Of a stretch of DNA of 64,000 bases, positions 26,179 to 38,530 are shown piece after piece. The stretch's first letter is position 1, and the number at the start of each line of letters is the position of its first letter. The DNA comes from Turnera subulata (taxonomy: Eukaryota; Streptophyta; Magnoliopsida; Malpighiales; Passifloraceae): positions 1-64,000 of the forward strand of contig JAKUCV010001511.1 of the NCBI GenBank assembly GCA_028386065.3, in the 5' to 3' direction. Below the pieces are notes generated by a model. That model ran no database searches, was not told the DNA's origin, and saw nothing but the letters and a program-made list of their open reading frames with translations. A program made the translations under genes and the position numbers.

Positions 26179-29100
26179 TAGGGCTGTTCACGGGTCGGTT
26201 GGGGTCGGTTAGTGGCTCACCCGACATCCGACCGAAGAATATGGCGGGTGAAAGAATGTCACCCGATCGGTTGATCGGTTAAGTCGGGTGTCGGTTGACT
26301 CGGGTGTCGGTTGGCTCGGGTCGGCTAAGTCGGTTAGATCGGTTGATTTTAAGAATGGGCTGACATTAAAATGGGCCAGCCCACATACTTTTTTTCTTTT
26401 TTTTTTCTGAAAGAAAAATAGCCAGCCCACATGATTTTCTACACTATTAACTCATTGTAGCCTTAGAAAATGGCCCAAAATTAAACATCCTGATTGTAAA
26501 ACTTGTTTAAACAAAATATTACAGAAGAATTTAGCCACAATGCCATAATTACACATCAAGAAATCGTAAAATTAACACAAAAAGTCCACAGCCTTGATAA
26601 AAATGCAATCAAATCTAAAGGCTACACATTCTTTTAGTAGGCATCATTGGTTGGGGGTGTATAATTGGCATGCATAGTGATACAATGACCTCAGAAACGC
26701 AGAATCCTCCCAACAAATCATGTCACTATCCATCATTAGCAATTCCACTTCAAATAAGGTAAAGAACATTAAAGGACAAAATTTTACCACTCAAACATCT
26801 TCATTGCAACTGTATCATTCATCAAACATTAAAGGGGCCTTTGCTGGAAAATGTGGAAAACAACAAAGAATACTCAAATGAAGTCCAACAAAAATAAATA
26901 AACAACCAATCACCAGCATAGCTATTCTTCACGCAATCACCAGCATTGGTAGCATAGCTAGCATAGCTATTCTTCACGCAATCCCAAAGCCCCAAACCAT
27001 GTTACAACAACAAGTCAGTAATATGTAACAAAAACACAAGAATCATTCAAATAAATAAGAGAGCATTAAGGAACAACATTATACCATTCCAGCAACAATT
27101 GCACTGCAATCATGATCACTCATTCATTAACTAGTAAAGAGACCTTTGCTGGAAATTCTGGAAAATAATTAACAAACAAATTATTAAAGAGACCTTTGCT
27201 GGAAATTCTGGAAAACAATGAAATGACATATTGTTGGCATAGTGCATCAAATAAATTTACCTTTTTCAATCTCTTCATATTCCTCAATGTTATTCATCAA
27301 CTGTTGAAGATCTAACATCGCCTTAGAAGCACAGAACCAATTTTGACAGCACACAAGAGCTTCAACCATAACAGGAGATAAACAACTTCGAAAAGGATCA
27401 AGAACACGTCCTCCTGTGCTAAAAGCTGATTCTGATGATACTGTGGATACCAGAATTGCTAAAACATCCTTTGCTATCATGGACAAAACTGGATACTTCA
27501 ATGTATTTTGCTTCCACCACCTCAAAATATCAAACTCCTCTCCACAAGTTTCACATGCATCTATCAAATATTTTTCCAGCTCATTTTTATTCTCCAAACT
27601 GTCCTCCTCTAGCAAATGTTACTTAAATTGGGAAGTTAAATCTACCTCCATATCTTCAAAATCATCAGAATTTTGGGACTGCTTATTAGATGAACTAGCT
27701 TCAGAGTTGCCATTGAGCATCTCATAATGGTCATACAATCTCACCAACGTTTCCTTCACCTTGGTAGCAAAACGACCAGCCACACTTATTGCATACAGTT
27801 TACCAAGGCAAAATGACACATACTTTAGCTTGTATCTAGGATCCAACACGACTGCCACTAACAACAAAGTATTGATGTTGTTAAAATCACCCCAATACTT
27901 TGTATACTTGGTCAACATATCACTTGCCATTTCAGCTAGCAAAGGATCCCTTTTACTAACCAAAGAAGACAGATTTCTTTGTATTGAAGCAATCTTATGG
28001 AAGAAAACATTGGAGGTGACAAAGTATGAACCAGAAAATTTCAATGTGGTAACATAAAACAACTTTAAGAACTTCACAAAATGTTTGCATGTTTCCCAAT
28101 CAATAGAACCAGGAGGTCCCAAGTGCTTTCGCTTTCCATGGGTATCTAGCTCGTCAAAATAATCCCTGAACTTCCTATCATCCTCTTGTAGCCGGATAAA
28201 CACTTTCTGAAATTTCACTGCTGCCTCTAGCATCATATAGGTGGAGTTCCACCTTGTTGGTACATCAAGACATACCAAACTTTTACTTTCAAATTTCAAC
28301 TTCTCCATGCAAACTTTGAAAGAGTCTAACCTAGAAGGAGAAGATCTAACAAATCTCACAGCATTTCGGATCTTGATAATTGAGGCATTAAGGTCTACTA
28401 ATCCTTGATTCACTATCAGATTGAGTATATGCGCACAACACCTCATATGTAAAAATTCGTTGTCCAAAATGTTAGTATTCCAATCCTCAATTCTCTTCCT
28501 CAAAGAATCAACTGCAGTATCATTAGAAGATGCATTGTCCACAGTGACACAAAGAATTTTATCAATCCCCCAATCCACTAAACAACTCTCGATGTATCTT
28601 GCTATAGTTGCACCTTTATGATTTGGAATTTGACAAAAATTCAGAATTCTTTTGTTCAGATTCCAATCATCATCTACCCAATGACATGTCAAGCACATAT
28701 AGTTGATGTTTTGAATTGAGGTCCATGTATCGGTAGTTAGACAAACACGCTGGCCCTTTAAAATAGCTTTCACTTTATCTTTCTCTTCATGATAAAGTTT
28801 CATACAATCTCTAGCAATGGTAGTACGAGAAGGGACAACAAATAAGGGTTGCATGGCTTGGCAAAATTCCCTAAAACCTTCACCCTCCACCATCCTAAAG
28901 GAAAGCTCATCAACTATAATCATCTTAGCTAGTTTTTTCCTACAATTTTCTGGTGTGTAAATTGTGGTTTTCAGACTACCCATACGCACCCCACCATCAA
29001 CTTCCACTTTTTCCTCGGACTTTGGTTTGAGTACTAAATACCGTTGCCTTTTATCCTTAACTACTTTATAAGGATACTGAACACAACCATTCTTCAAGTG

Positions 29101-30598
29101 CCCCCACATATTACTAGTCCCATCATTCTTAGAATGGCAGCCATATTCTCTACCACAATATTTGCATGCAGCCCTAGGACGGTCTGGATCTTTACCCTCT
29201 ATTCTAACAAAATGATCCCAAATAGCAGAAGGTTCTCTATTAGAAAGATTTCGCTTGTTCTTACCAGTCATCTCTTTCTTTTCACCATCATTTGGGTTCT
29301 GATTTCCAGGGGCTACAACGGGAGCATTGCAGTCCTGTGTTACTGCATTGAGTGGCAACTCATCCATCCTTTTATACTGCAAAAAATATATACACTATAA
29401 GTAATGTTGCTGCACAAAAATATATACACAAGAACTCTGGTTTATATCCAATTCTATGCCCTGTCTTAATTAAAAAAATAAGAAACATATTTAGAAAAAT
29501 GAATAAACAAGAGTCAGAGATAAACGAGCTAGAATACAACTTACGTTGGAGTTACTGTCGACTTTGATATCAGTGGTGATGTTATTGTTCTTCAGCTGAG
29601 TGCTCACATCAGCCAACAACTGCTCGCCTTTCTTGAGTCCAGTAGAAGTGATTTCCCGTCGACACTCAACAACGATTCCTTCAAACCTGCTCAAACAACG
29701 AAAACCAAGCAGAAATTAGAGACGAATCATAATTAAATGAACGAATATAACAATTAATAGAGGTATCAGGGACGAATTAATGGTTTTCTGTCAAATTCTA
29801 AACCTAGGGTTTGTGGAGCAAAGATTTGGGGGTTTCGAATTTTAGGGAGCAGAGAGGGGAAAAAAGGGGGAGAAAGTGGAGACGAAGAAGTAGAGAGATG
29901 AAAAAGAAGGATGGGAAAAAAAATTGGGGAAGAACCGAAGAAGGGGAGACAAAAAACCAGAGGAAGAGGAGGATGCGAAATTAGAACATTACCTGGTTTT
30001 GGCAGTTACGGGCCGGCAGAGTAAGAGAAGACTGAAGAAGAAGCGCAATCAGAACAAGTGAAGAGAATAGATGGGTTGGGTGGGTTTTGTGGGGAAGACG
30101 GGAAGTGATGGCTGGCGACAGAGAAATCGATTTCTCAGGATCAAAGTTCCGAGCTTTCTTAGTTGGTTGCTTGCTTTGTTTCTTGTTGGAGAGGATCTTA
30201 TCACGGGAAAGAGATTGTGTTTTTGTGTGTGTTTGGGTTTTTCTTTACTGTATTCGTGAGAAGGAGAGGGTTTTCAGGGGGGAAGAAGAGAGAAGAAAGA
30301 GAAAGAAAAGAAGTGATGGCTGCGGCGTTTTAGGGTAGACAATGTAAGGGTATTTGAATTTTTCTTTTTATACAGTTAGGGTAAAATTAGTTTGGGTATT
30401 GATCGGGTGGTCGGGTAAGATGGTCGGTCGGTTAAGTAGTCGGTAGGCAGGATAACCGTAGCCGACCCGACCGACAGACAATTCTTCGGTTAAAAACGTC
30501 GGTTGACCCACGGTTAGAATGCGGTCGGCCGAAAACGTTGTCGGTTCGGGTTCGGTTCGGTTCGGGTGGTCGGTTGGGTCGGTTGGTGAACAGCCCTA
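26179..30598 (-). mobile_element. Complete hAT DNA transposon (Ac/RICESLEEPER type)
   Basis: Ends are TAGGGCTGTTCAC and its inverse GTGAACAGCCCTA, flanked by the exact 8-bp duplication CTCCTCAC (26171-26178 and 30599-30606), the hAT signature. Both subterminal regions (about 26185-26350 and 30400-30580) are packed with repeats of the GGTCGGTT/TCGGGT type. Such clusters are the usual transposase-binding arrays of hAT elements. It carries a nearly intact transposase on the minus strand. Confidence 0.93.
27247..29367 (-). pseudogene. hAT transposase, intact except for one in-frame stop
   Basis: From ATG 29367 one frame runs about 706 codons to the stop at 27247, interrupted only by TAA at 27619-27621. 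Domains in order: BED zinc finger ('IWDHFVRIE', C-x2-C 'CKYCG', 'MWGHLKNGC'); the RNase H-like catalytic core with Asp in 'LTTDTWTS' and 'VDNASSND'; and, after the stop, the C-terminal hAT dimerisation domain ('FDILRWWKQNTLKYPVLS', 'SSESAFSTGGRVLDPFRS'). A likely upstream exon (about 29690-29545) joins by a GTAAGT donor to the acceptor before 29376 and stays in frame, so the N-terminus might be longer. The early stop removes the dimerisation domain needed for activity. Confidence 0.9.
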
Positions 30599-30625
30599 CT
30601 CCTCACCTAAATTTACCACATTTCT

Positions 30626-31470
30626 CTACACAATAGAGATTGAACTAGAATAAAATTTAGGCCAAGAAGGTGCAGAAACACTCTTATAAGCCTCATTCAC
30701 CAATCGATACCACACTTGTCCATTCAAAGGGTTAGCATCGGAAAATCTCCAAAGCCATTTAAAAAGCAAACAACAATTTTTATTCTTCAAGTTCTCGATC
30801 CCCATACCTCCAACCTTCTTTGGTTTAGATATCTTACTCCATGCCACTAGACATATTTTCCATTTTTCTCCAACTCTCCCCGCCAAAAACTTCCTTTGGA
30901 GACTCTCAATCTCTTTTGCAACACCACGAGGGATTTTATACATGGACAAGTAATAAATCGGTAAGTTACTCAAAACGGCCTTTATCAACGTTACTCTTCC
31001 TCCGAGAGACAAGAACTTCCCTTTCCATGTAGCCAATCGGCTTCGAATTCTTGAAATCACCGACTCCCAAGCACTGATACGTTGTATATTTCCACCAATT
31101 GATAGGCCTAAGTATGGTATTGGAAGATATTCAACTTTACTCAGTAACATACCCGCCAATTCATATGTCCTCTGACTCGATATATTAATCCCAATCAACT
31201 GCTTTTATGAAAATTGATACAAAGCCCAGACAAAGTTTCAAAACAAGGCAAGCATCTTTTAAGATTCAGCAGAAATGTTTCGTCATCAGGTCCCACAAGA
31301 AGCGTATCATCTACAAATTGCAAAATAGGTAACGCTACATTATGCTCACTGATTTCCCGGATGATGCCCTTGTGGACCGCTTGCTTGATCAAACACGCAA
31401 GCCCTTCTGCCACTATGTTAAATAAAAATGGCGACAGAAGGTCACCTTGCTTCAACCCCCTGTTTGACAC
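30626..31470 (-). pseudogene. LINE ORF2 reverse transcriptase part, frameshifted
   Basis: 31470-31195 contains 'RGLKQGDLLSPFLFNIVAEG' and the catalytic 'ILQFVDDTLL' (YxDD box with FVDD). 31198-30626 continues in another frame with 'YLPIPYLGLSIGG', 'WESVISRIRSRLATWKGKFL' and 'SLGGRVTLIKAVLSNLP'. This is standard plant L1 RT. It is broken by frameshifts near 31198 and near 31470-31480. Confidence 0.9.
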
Positions 31471-31570
31471 AAACTCTTATGTTGGCACCCATTCAGTATA
31501 ATAGCTAATTTTGGATGACTTATACACCCCAAGATCCACCTCCTCCACACATCCCCCGTTTTGGTTTCCG

Positions 31571-31854
31571 TTTTAGTTCTTACTCAGATTTGGTTTTGGT
31601 TTCTTTTTCTTTAGCTATTTACATGGGGCTACATGAAGTATCCAGGTTTTGTACCAAAACAATGAATTGAAATTTTGCAACATTTATGCAAACATATTTG
31701 GATGATAGTTTGAGTCAAACTCTCATAGTCAAGTTAAACACGTATGATTGGGATGAGTTCGATACAAAATTAAAACTATATAAATCTATTATATAACACT
31801 GAATTTGGTTTATCTTTGAATTTAGATAGATAATAAAACTCAAGGACTCTGATT
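31571..31854. other. Short intergenic spacer
   Basis: AT-rich, between the LINE target duplication and the Mutator-like element. Nothing recognised. Confidence 0.4.
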
Positions 31855-31863
31855 GTATTGTAT

Positions 31864-33588
31864 GGCCTAAATGCATGTTTGGTCACTGAACTCGATCCTA
31901 ATTTTGATTTTGGTCACTTCCCAGAACTTTGCTGGATTTTGGTCACCGGACAACTTGAATTTGCACGATGTTAGTCACGTCGGCTTGGTGGAGCCCGATT
32001 TTTACACGTGGCGTACTGCAATTGGTGACACATCAGGTTGTGGGTCCCACTCGCCCATGCCCAACCCAAGAGACCCGAATCCGGCAAAAAAATACCCGTT
32101 CGCCCGTACATGAAATTAAAAATTATTTTCTATTTTTTAATTTTATATATTAGCTGGTTGAACCAATAAAACCACCAGTTCACCCGCTCTCTCTTCCCCC
32201 ACACAATAAAACCACCAATCACCGGTCGTCGCCCCTGCTCGCACGCTAGCCGGACCTTAAACTTGATTTATCCAAACAATCTGTCAAAGTCTAAAAATCA
32301 ACAGCCGGACCTTAAACTTAATTTATCCAAATGCACAAAACAACCAAACAAATTCAATGCAACCCAAGGTCGTCGGAAAAGCTTGGAACCAATTCCCCCT
32401 ACACAGTATCAGATCGTCACTGCAAGACCTCAATTCCATCACTTCATCAACAGATTGAGTCCAAACAACCCCAAACCCGCAAGAACAACACATCCACCGC
32501 CATCAACTACCAAGCACGGACACAACCAGCTCCGACTACACAAAACACGACCACAACACGAAAACCCGATTGGGTTAAATCCAAGAAGCGCAACAACAAC
32601 AACCCAATACCGGAGATAAAAGAGAGAAGAGAAGAGAGGGCGGTACGACAACAACTGGCATAGCGGCGCGAGATGCAGCGACGGAGGCTCCTCGTCACTT
32701 CCATGAGTCCACGTCAATCCAGACCCTCATCTGTCGTTGAGCAGCAACACAAGGGGCAGAGGCCATTCCCTGTCAAGTCCTCGCCCTCGCACAGAGGTTC
32801 TGGTCCCACGCTGCATCCGAGGCCTTCCTCCCATCTTTGATTCAGTAGCAGCGGCAGCACTGACTCGGGTTGGCGGCGGCTTGAAGAGGAATAAGAGAAG
32901 AGATGGTGATTCAAGAGAGAAGGAAAAGAGATGGTGGCGGCAGCGAGGTTTGTTTCCAAAGGAGAGAGGGAGAGAACAGGGAAGAAAGGAGAGGAAGTGG
33001 GCGTGCGAGTAGGGCGACGATGTCAGGCGGCAATGGGCGTGCGAACAAGGGCGACGACCGGTGATTGGTGCTTTTATTGTGTGAGGAAGAGGGAGCGGGT
33101 GATGTTGTGTAACCGGATGGGGAAGAGAGAAAGGAAATAATCATTGTTAGCTTGGGTAACTTCTTTTTCCTCACTGCCACCAACATAACCAACGGAAACC
33201 AAAACGAGAAATAATTTGGTTGTGGTCGGGGAGAAAGGAAAAAAAAGGAAAGAAAATGTATGAATTGAGTGAACCGGAACAAAAATTGGTTCAACCAGTT
33301 AGTATATAAAATTAAAAATAGAAAATAATTTTTAATTTCATGTACGGGCGAACGGGTATTTTTTTTGCCGGATTCGGGTCTCTTGGGTTGGGCATGGGCG
33401 AGTGGAACCCACAACCTGATGTGTCACCAATTGCAGTACGCCACGTGTAAAAATCGGGCTCCACCAAGCCGACGTGACTAACATCGTGCAAATTCAAGTT
33501 GTCCAGTGACCAAAATCCAACAAAGTTCTGGGAAGTGACTAAAATCAAAATTAGGATCGAGTTCAGTGACCAAACATGCATTTAGGCC
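31864..33588. mobile_element. Mutator-like element with long TIRs, no transposase
   Basis: Begins GGCCTAAATGCATGTTTGG and ends with its inverse, flanked by the exact 9-bp duplication GTATTGTAT (31855-31863 and 33589-33597). The outer 290-300 bp of each arm are highly similar inverted copies. The similarity resumes inside (32200-32250 against 33035-33085) after a segment present only in the right arm. The core (32250-33030) is GC-rich, has a short direct repeat ('agccggaccttaaactt' twice) and open frames without domains. It may be captured host sequence (Pack-MULE-like). Confidence 0.88.
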
Positions 33589-33597
33589 GTATTGTAT

Positions 33598-35074
33598 CCA
33601 TAAATAATAGAAATTAAAGTTTTGAGATTTTTTGGACAATGTGATTATTGGAAGAGAAAAGAAAACAATAATTCGCTACCTAAAAAATTGATCGAGGTTC
33701 AATCATGGTGGTGAATAATGTGTTGGCACTTTTTTTTTTAACAATAATGTGTTGGCACTTTGCTACTGGTATTTGTTTTTTTTTTGGTAAAATTCGTCTC
33801 ACTTGTGAGTTAGTCCCACACTCCCACTAGATTTAAGGGGTACTGCCAAAAAAAACAAAATAGAATGATCTTGGAAAAGATTTACCCAAGTATTGAATGA
33901 TATAAGATTTAGTGTTGGTTTCTTTCATATATGATGAAGGACATCATAGCTGATAGCACAGCGTCAAATCCTGTGGCTCGGTTTAAAGCTAAACCCCCAT
34001 CCACACCATGGCAGTGGATACCGGATAGAGTGCTTTTATTGTGCAAAGATTTGGATTGCGGTAAGTACTAAATAATAGTTACTAGAACCGAACCGAACAT
34101 GCAATCGACTGGGGATAACTGGACTGACCCGACTGGTTTTATACTATCCGGTTAGGTCAGTTTTCAATCACAAAATACCAACTATTTATATTTTTTTCTC
34201 CTATTTTTATACAAAAATTATATTATTTAGTAAAAAATTGTTTTGTAAACTTTAAATTTATTTTTATTTATAATAATAAGTATATATTAATATACATAAA
34301 TTAAAATAATTAATTATTATTCCTGATTAATTTTATTGAACGTCATACTTGTTAGTCTAATGAACCATGACCTGCAATCTTTTCTGGATGGCCGGTTCTG
34401 ATAACTTGTATATAAAAAGAAGTATCTACACCCACCCAAAAAAACACACAAAACAGGTCGATAATAGTAACCATCCCTCCAGCTCTTTTTGCTTTCAGGT
34501 TCCTGCGAGCAGGGTCCATCCCTACTCCACTCCCATACTTTCCCTCCTGTCCAACCACACCCCAACTCTCCCATTACTAGCGTTCAAAAAAAAAAAAAAA
34601 CTCTCCCATTACTATCGTTACATTAATTTCCCTTCTAAATTTTATACCCCCCAACCCCAATTGAAGAAGAAACATAGGAAATTCATACCAAAGAAAAGAA
34701 CACAGGCCAAAAGTAAATTTTATTCTCTCCAAAGTGTTATTTTGTATGTTGTTATTCTCTTCTTCTAAATAAAATAAAATTTGTCATCTATCACCGACCA
34801 ACTATTGATTTATTTATATTTTTGCTTTTCTGTTAGTTAAATAAGTGATATGGTAAAAGAGTATGTTTTTATTAGTTCCGGATTATTTCTTTTATGTATG
34901 TTTTTTTTATTTTGGTATTTATTTCTTTTAATGTATGTTATGCTAACAGGAGGGATAATGGTTATCATTTAGAGAGATGAATATGGTTTTCAGTTTCACG
35001 GACAAAAAACAGAAAGTAGTAAATAAATTTTTAATACAATATGGCTTAAATAGCTGAATGAAGAAAGGAAATAT
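33598..35074. other. AT-rich intergenic sequence
   Basis: Holds a short duplicated segment (aataatgtgttggcactttt repeated near 33715-33760) and one exon-like frame at 33931-34060, listed separately. Nothing else recognised. Confidence 0.4.
33931..34060 (+). other. Exon-like orphan open frame with strong splice donor
   Basis: From ATGATGAAGG an open frame of 43 codons plus one base runs into a consensus donor CG|GTAAGT at 34061. It includes the peptide 'FKAKPPSTPWQWIPDRVLLL', whose composition looks like real coding sequence. I do not recognise the family and found no partner exon. It could be a gene fragment or chance. Confidence 0.25.
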
Positions 35075-35079
35075 TTTTG

Positions 35080-35585
35080 TGTTATAAAATTGGGGGAGAA
35101 ATTCACATTTTGATGGAATGATACAAGCTTGATCAAGGTAATAATCTAACATTGATGGAAGTAATACACCATTAATAGTAATAATACAACTTTGATAGTA
35201 ATAGTAATAATGAAGATTAATAAAATATAGATGAAGGGAGATAGAGAGGAGAGATGTATGTGTATGGAAATGAAGAGAGTAATCTTATGATAGGATGTAA
35301 GTATATAAAAGTAAATGAATGAAGGGGTATTTATAGTTGGAGATGGAGGATAAAAACAAATAAGTATAATTAATTTAAAAGGATAAAATCAAAGGGATGT
35401 TAGGTAAAGGAAGATGATATTAAGATTGTGACAAATGAAATTATGGAGGATAATTAGCCAAAGAGATAATTCCAAGTAGAAGTTTGGTGTATGGGTAAAG
35501 TATTTACCGATGATAAATTCTGGTATGGTAAAAATGAGTTTTACTGGATGGTAACAATGACATTCACCATAATTTATTTATAACA
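35080..35585 (-). repeat. Copia 3' LTR
   Basis: Direct repeat of 47095-47603; TG...CA ends embedded in the inverted TGTTATAAA/TTTATAACA. Confidence 0.92.
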
Positions 35586-35728
35586 CTTCCCCTTGAATGT
35601 CATTGCACCTTAGATAGAATACGCTTAGGAAGTACTGCCTCGTTAAAAACCTTACCAAGAAAAACCCAGTGGGACAAAAACTTGGTGAAGGAAAAAAGAG
35701 TGCAGTGCGTATTCTACTCCCCTTGATT

Positions 35729-38000
35729 TTAGCATCCCTTGATATCTCGAATCCTCCATAAATCAATCCTCTTCATCAATTCTTCAAAAGTTGTAGTAGG
35801 AATTGATTTTGTAAATATATCTGCCAAATTGTTACTTGAATGATTCTTGATGTTTCCTCCCTTTAATTGGGCAATGCAACTATCATTATCTTCATAAATC
35901 GTCGTTGGAACATCTTCCTCGCTAACTAATCCATATGAATCTTGACTATGCTGCATCATCGATCTTAGCCAAGCACATTCTCGGCTAACTTCATGTATGA
36001 ACATAATTTCTCCATTATTTGAAGAGACAACAACGATACTTTGTTTTCTGGTCACCACAATACTTGATGTATCTGCCTGTGCTTTATGTGGATCAAATAA
36101 AAGACCTACATCTGCAAAACCAACTAGATGCACCTTGACCTCACAAGGTTAAAATAATTCCATATACCAAGATAATAGAATATGTATTTATATATTATAT
36201 TCCAATATAAATACGTTATTGCAAAATTATATTTTGCAAATAAATTTATAGCAAAAGCTTCAGGCTTTATGTTACTAGTAAGATAAATTGCACTTAGATA
36301 GGGTACTTCAGGACCAATCTAATTCTTTATGAGATTTTTCATCATAGCACGGCATTTGGAAGCTTCTTCAGGAGTTCCAATAATATTTAAATTACAAAAA
36401 TACATATGAATTATCAACATAAGCAAAAATAAATTCATGCACATACTTTATACTATGCACACGCAAATTGGTTTACACCATCAATTTAACTTAATTTTGT
36501 ATATTCCCGGGAATTAGTTGCTTCAAGCAACTTGAATCCTTCGGGGATTCTCTTATATACGTCATGATATATGGATCTATAGAAATATAGGCTGTAAGGG
36601 CATCCATTAGATGCGTTTCTAATTTTTCATATTATGCCAGACTTATAAAAAATAATTGCATCCACCACAAGGGAGTATATCTCCTCACAATTAATATCAA
36701 GTCGTTTGGGTAAAACCTTGTGCAATAAGTTGTGCTTTGAATTTCTCTATTATGATTTCCTTTTTGTACAAATACCCATTTTTCAATCGACTGGTTCTAC
36801 ACCATCTGGTATACGGACTACAGGTCCGGAAAATATCTTGCTTCGCTTGCGAGTCTAACACAGCCTTAATCATGTTTCTCAATTTGACCAATCATTCTAC
36901 GCCTACATTGACCACTAGATGTAGGTTCATGATCCTCATTTTATTTAGCTCTATATTATAAATAAAACAAATATTCCGTCGACGGTTATTTCACGTCGGT
37001 TCCATCACATTCCTGACACTGTAATTGAGATCTCATCATTTTTATTTATTTCAGATACCTGTGTTACTTCTGGAACTTTATCAATTGTGTCAGAAGACCT
37101 CTTCTGGAGGATATTTAATATGAACCTCTACTAGAGGCCATCTTTTCTAACTAGGGCCATCTTATCTCTTCTGCTCCTTTCTCTCTATCGAGAATTTTGT
37201 TTTCTTTTGGAACCGAGTATATTCTATGCTTCTTGCGTACTTTAGATTCATTTGCATACTATTCTTGTTCTTCTGGAACATTAATTTGAACAGGAGCATT
37301 TGCAGCTGGTATACAAGATTTGGTCACTTTATGTATCTGGCACTTGCATATCAATTTTCCTGCAAATGAATCATCTTTTAAACTTCAGGTTCACACTAAT
37401 TTGTTTGAGGATCAACAACTATATATTGATAATATATTTCAATAATATCTTGATCCAGCTGCTTACTTTCTCCCCCTGATGTTGGGTAAACTCTATCGTC
37501 AAATTAACAAATCTCCAATCGTTAGTCAAAGGTTTCAATTACTTTGTAATTGATGGAGATTTTTATACCCAACATCTATTCCCAACCTTCTTTAAGGACC
37601 ATCTTTACTATACTGTGGTAGAGCATTATATACTGTATAACCAACGGTCCGAAGATGGGAGTTACTAGGTTCGTGACCATGAACCAATTAAATGGGGAGA
37701 CCTTATGATAACTTGTTGGCTTGATGCACACAAGTGTTGCTGCATATAAAATACCATTTTCTCAAACAGTAATATTTCATTAACAATGGTCCTGTAATCA
37801 ATTGCCAATATTCCCCCAGATCTATTTGGGTTTATTTCCAATAATATACATTATCCATTGAAGGAATATACCAGCATTATCTAGATATATAGTCTAATAA
37901 CATAAGTAGGGATATGTACCCGCAAGTGGCTTAATCATCAAAATAAGTGCGCACAATGCCAACTTGCGTCACACAATAGACCATCTAGTCGATGCATCGT
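35729..38000 (-). pseudogene. Copia pol remnant: integrase end, RT and RNase H
   Basis: Near the 3' LTR an open stretch (36133-35729) gives copia RNase H: 'GFADVGLLFDPHKAQADTS', 'NGEIMFIHEVSRECAWLRSM' and 'NLADIFTKSIP'. Around 36890-36700 RT onset motifs are visible across frames ('NGYLYKKEIIIEKFKAQLIA', 'AQGF'). The interval to about 38 kb shows broken integrase C-terminal similarity. Stops and frameshifts are frequent throughout. The left boundary in sense direction is approximate. Confidence 0.7.
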
Positions 38001-38249
38001 AAAAATTACCTAGATGGTCAACACGGCGGATTTATTAGTTCGTGTAAATGTCCCTGAATTATTTCCAAACTTGCTGGTGATTCTAGGCCAATCTCATCTT
38101 AGGAAGGCCGTATAATTAATTTCGCAGCAAACAAACACGTGGAAATTCATTGATTGTAAAACTTCTGGTTTTTCAATGAATGACCAAATAAATTTCGTGC
38201 ATCATTATTGACCTGGGATGGCCCATCCGATCATGCCAAACAATAAGTC

Positions 38250-38530
38250 CATGTACCAACTTCAAGTTGGTGCCAGCTTTAGGCTGCTATTTATGTACCA
38301 GCTTCAGGCTGGATATAATAACTTAGGAAAATTATTTACCAGCTTCTGGCTGGTGCATAAAAGCTATAAATCACATATCTATCTGCCAACTTCTAGTTGG
38401 TCTTAGCTGCGGGCTGTGCAAACTGTGTATTTAAACACTTAAAATTGCTAGCTTCAGGCTAGTGCATTCCAGCTTCTGGCTGGATATGGTAAGTTTCAAT
38501 TACTCAATTGCTAGCTTCAGGCTGCAATAC
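38250..38530. repeat. Array of short self-complementary units in the copia interior (copy 1)
   Basis: Repeated palindromic units around a TTC core: ccagcttcaggctgg, ccagcttctggctgg, ctagcttcaggctag, ccaacttcaagttgg, spaced by 10-60 bases. Stem bases differ between units yet remain complementary. A shorter version lies at 61925-62080 in copy 2. Confidence 0.7.

Larger units (their letters stand above)
24454..31557 (-). mobile_element. 5'-truncated LINE (L1-type), carrying two nested insertions
   Basis: In minus orientation the element ends in an A-run (T-run at about 24452-24463 on the + strand) after AATAAATCTCG. It is flanked by a near-identical 13-bp duplication: GTTTTGGTTTCTG at 24441-24453 and GTTTTGGTTTCCG at 31558-31570. 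It is 5' truncated within the RT domain. A 637-bp retroposon and a 4.4-kb hAT element are inserted within it. Two remaining coding pieces are listed separately. Confidence 0.85.

Noticed and set aside
38250..38530. CRISPR or tRNA cluster reading of the hairpin units
   Set aside because: Units are palindromes of 13-15 bases with variable spacing in a plant retrotransposon; no tRNA arms and no cas genes.
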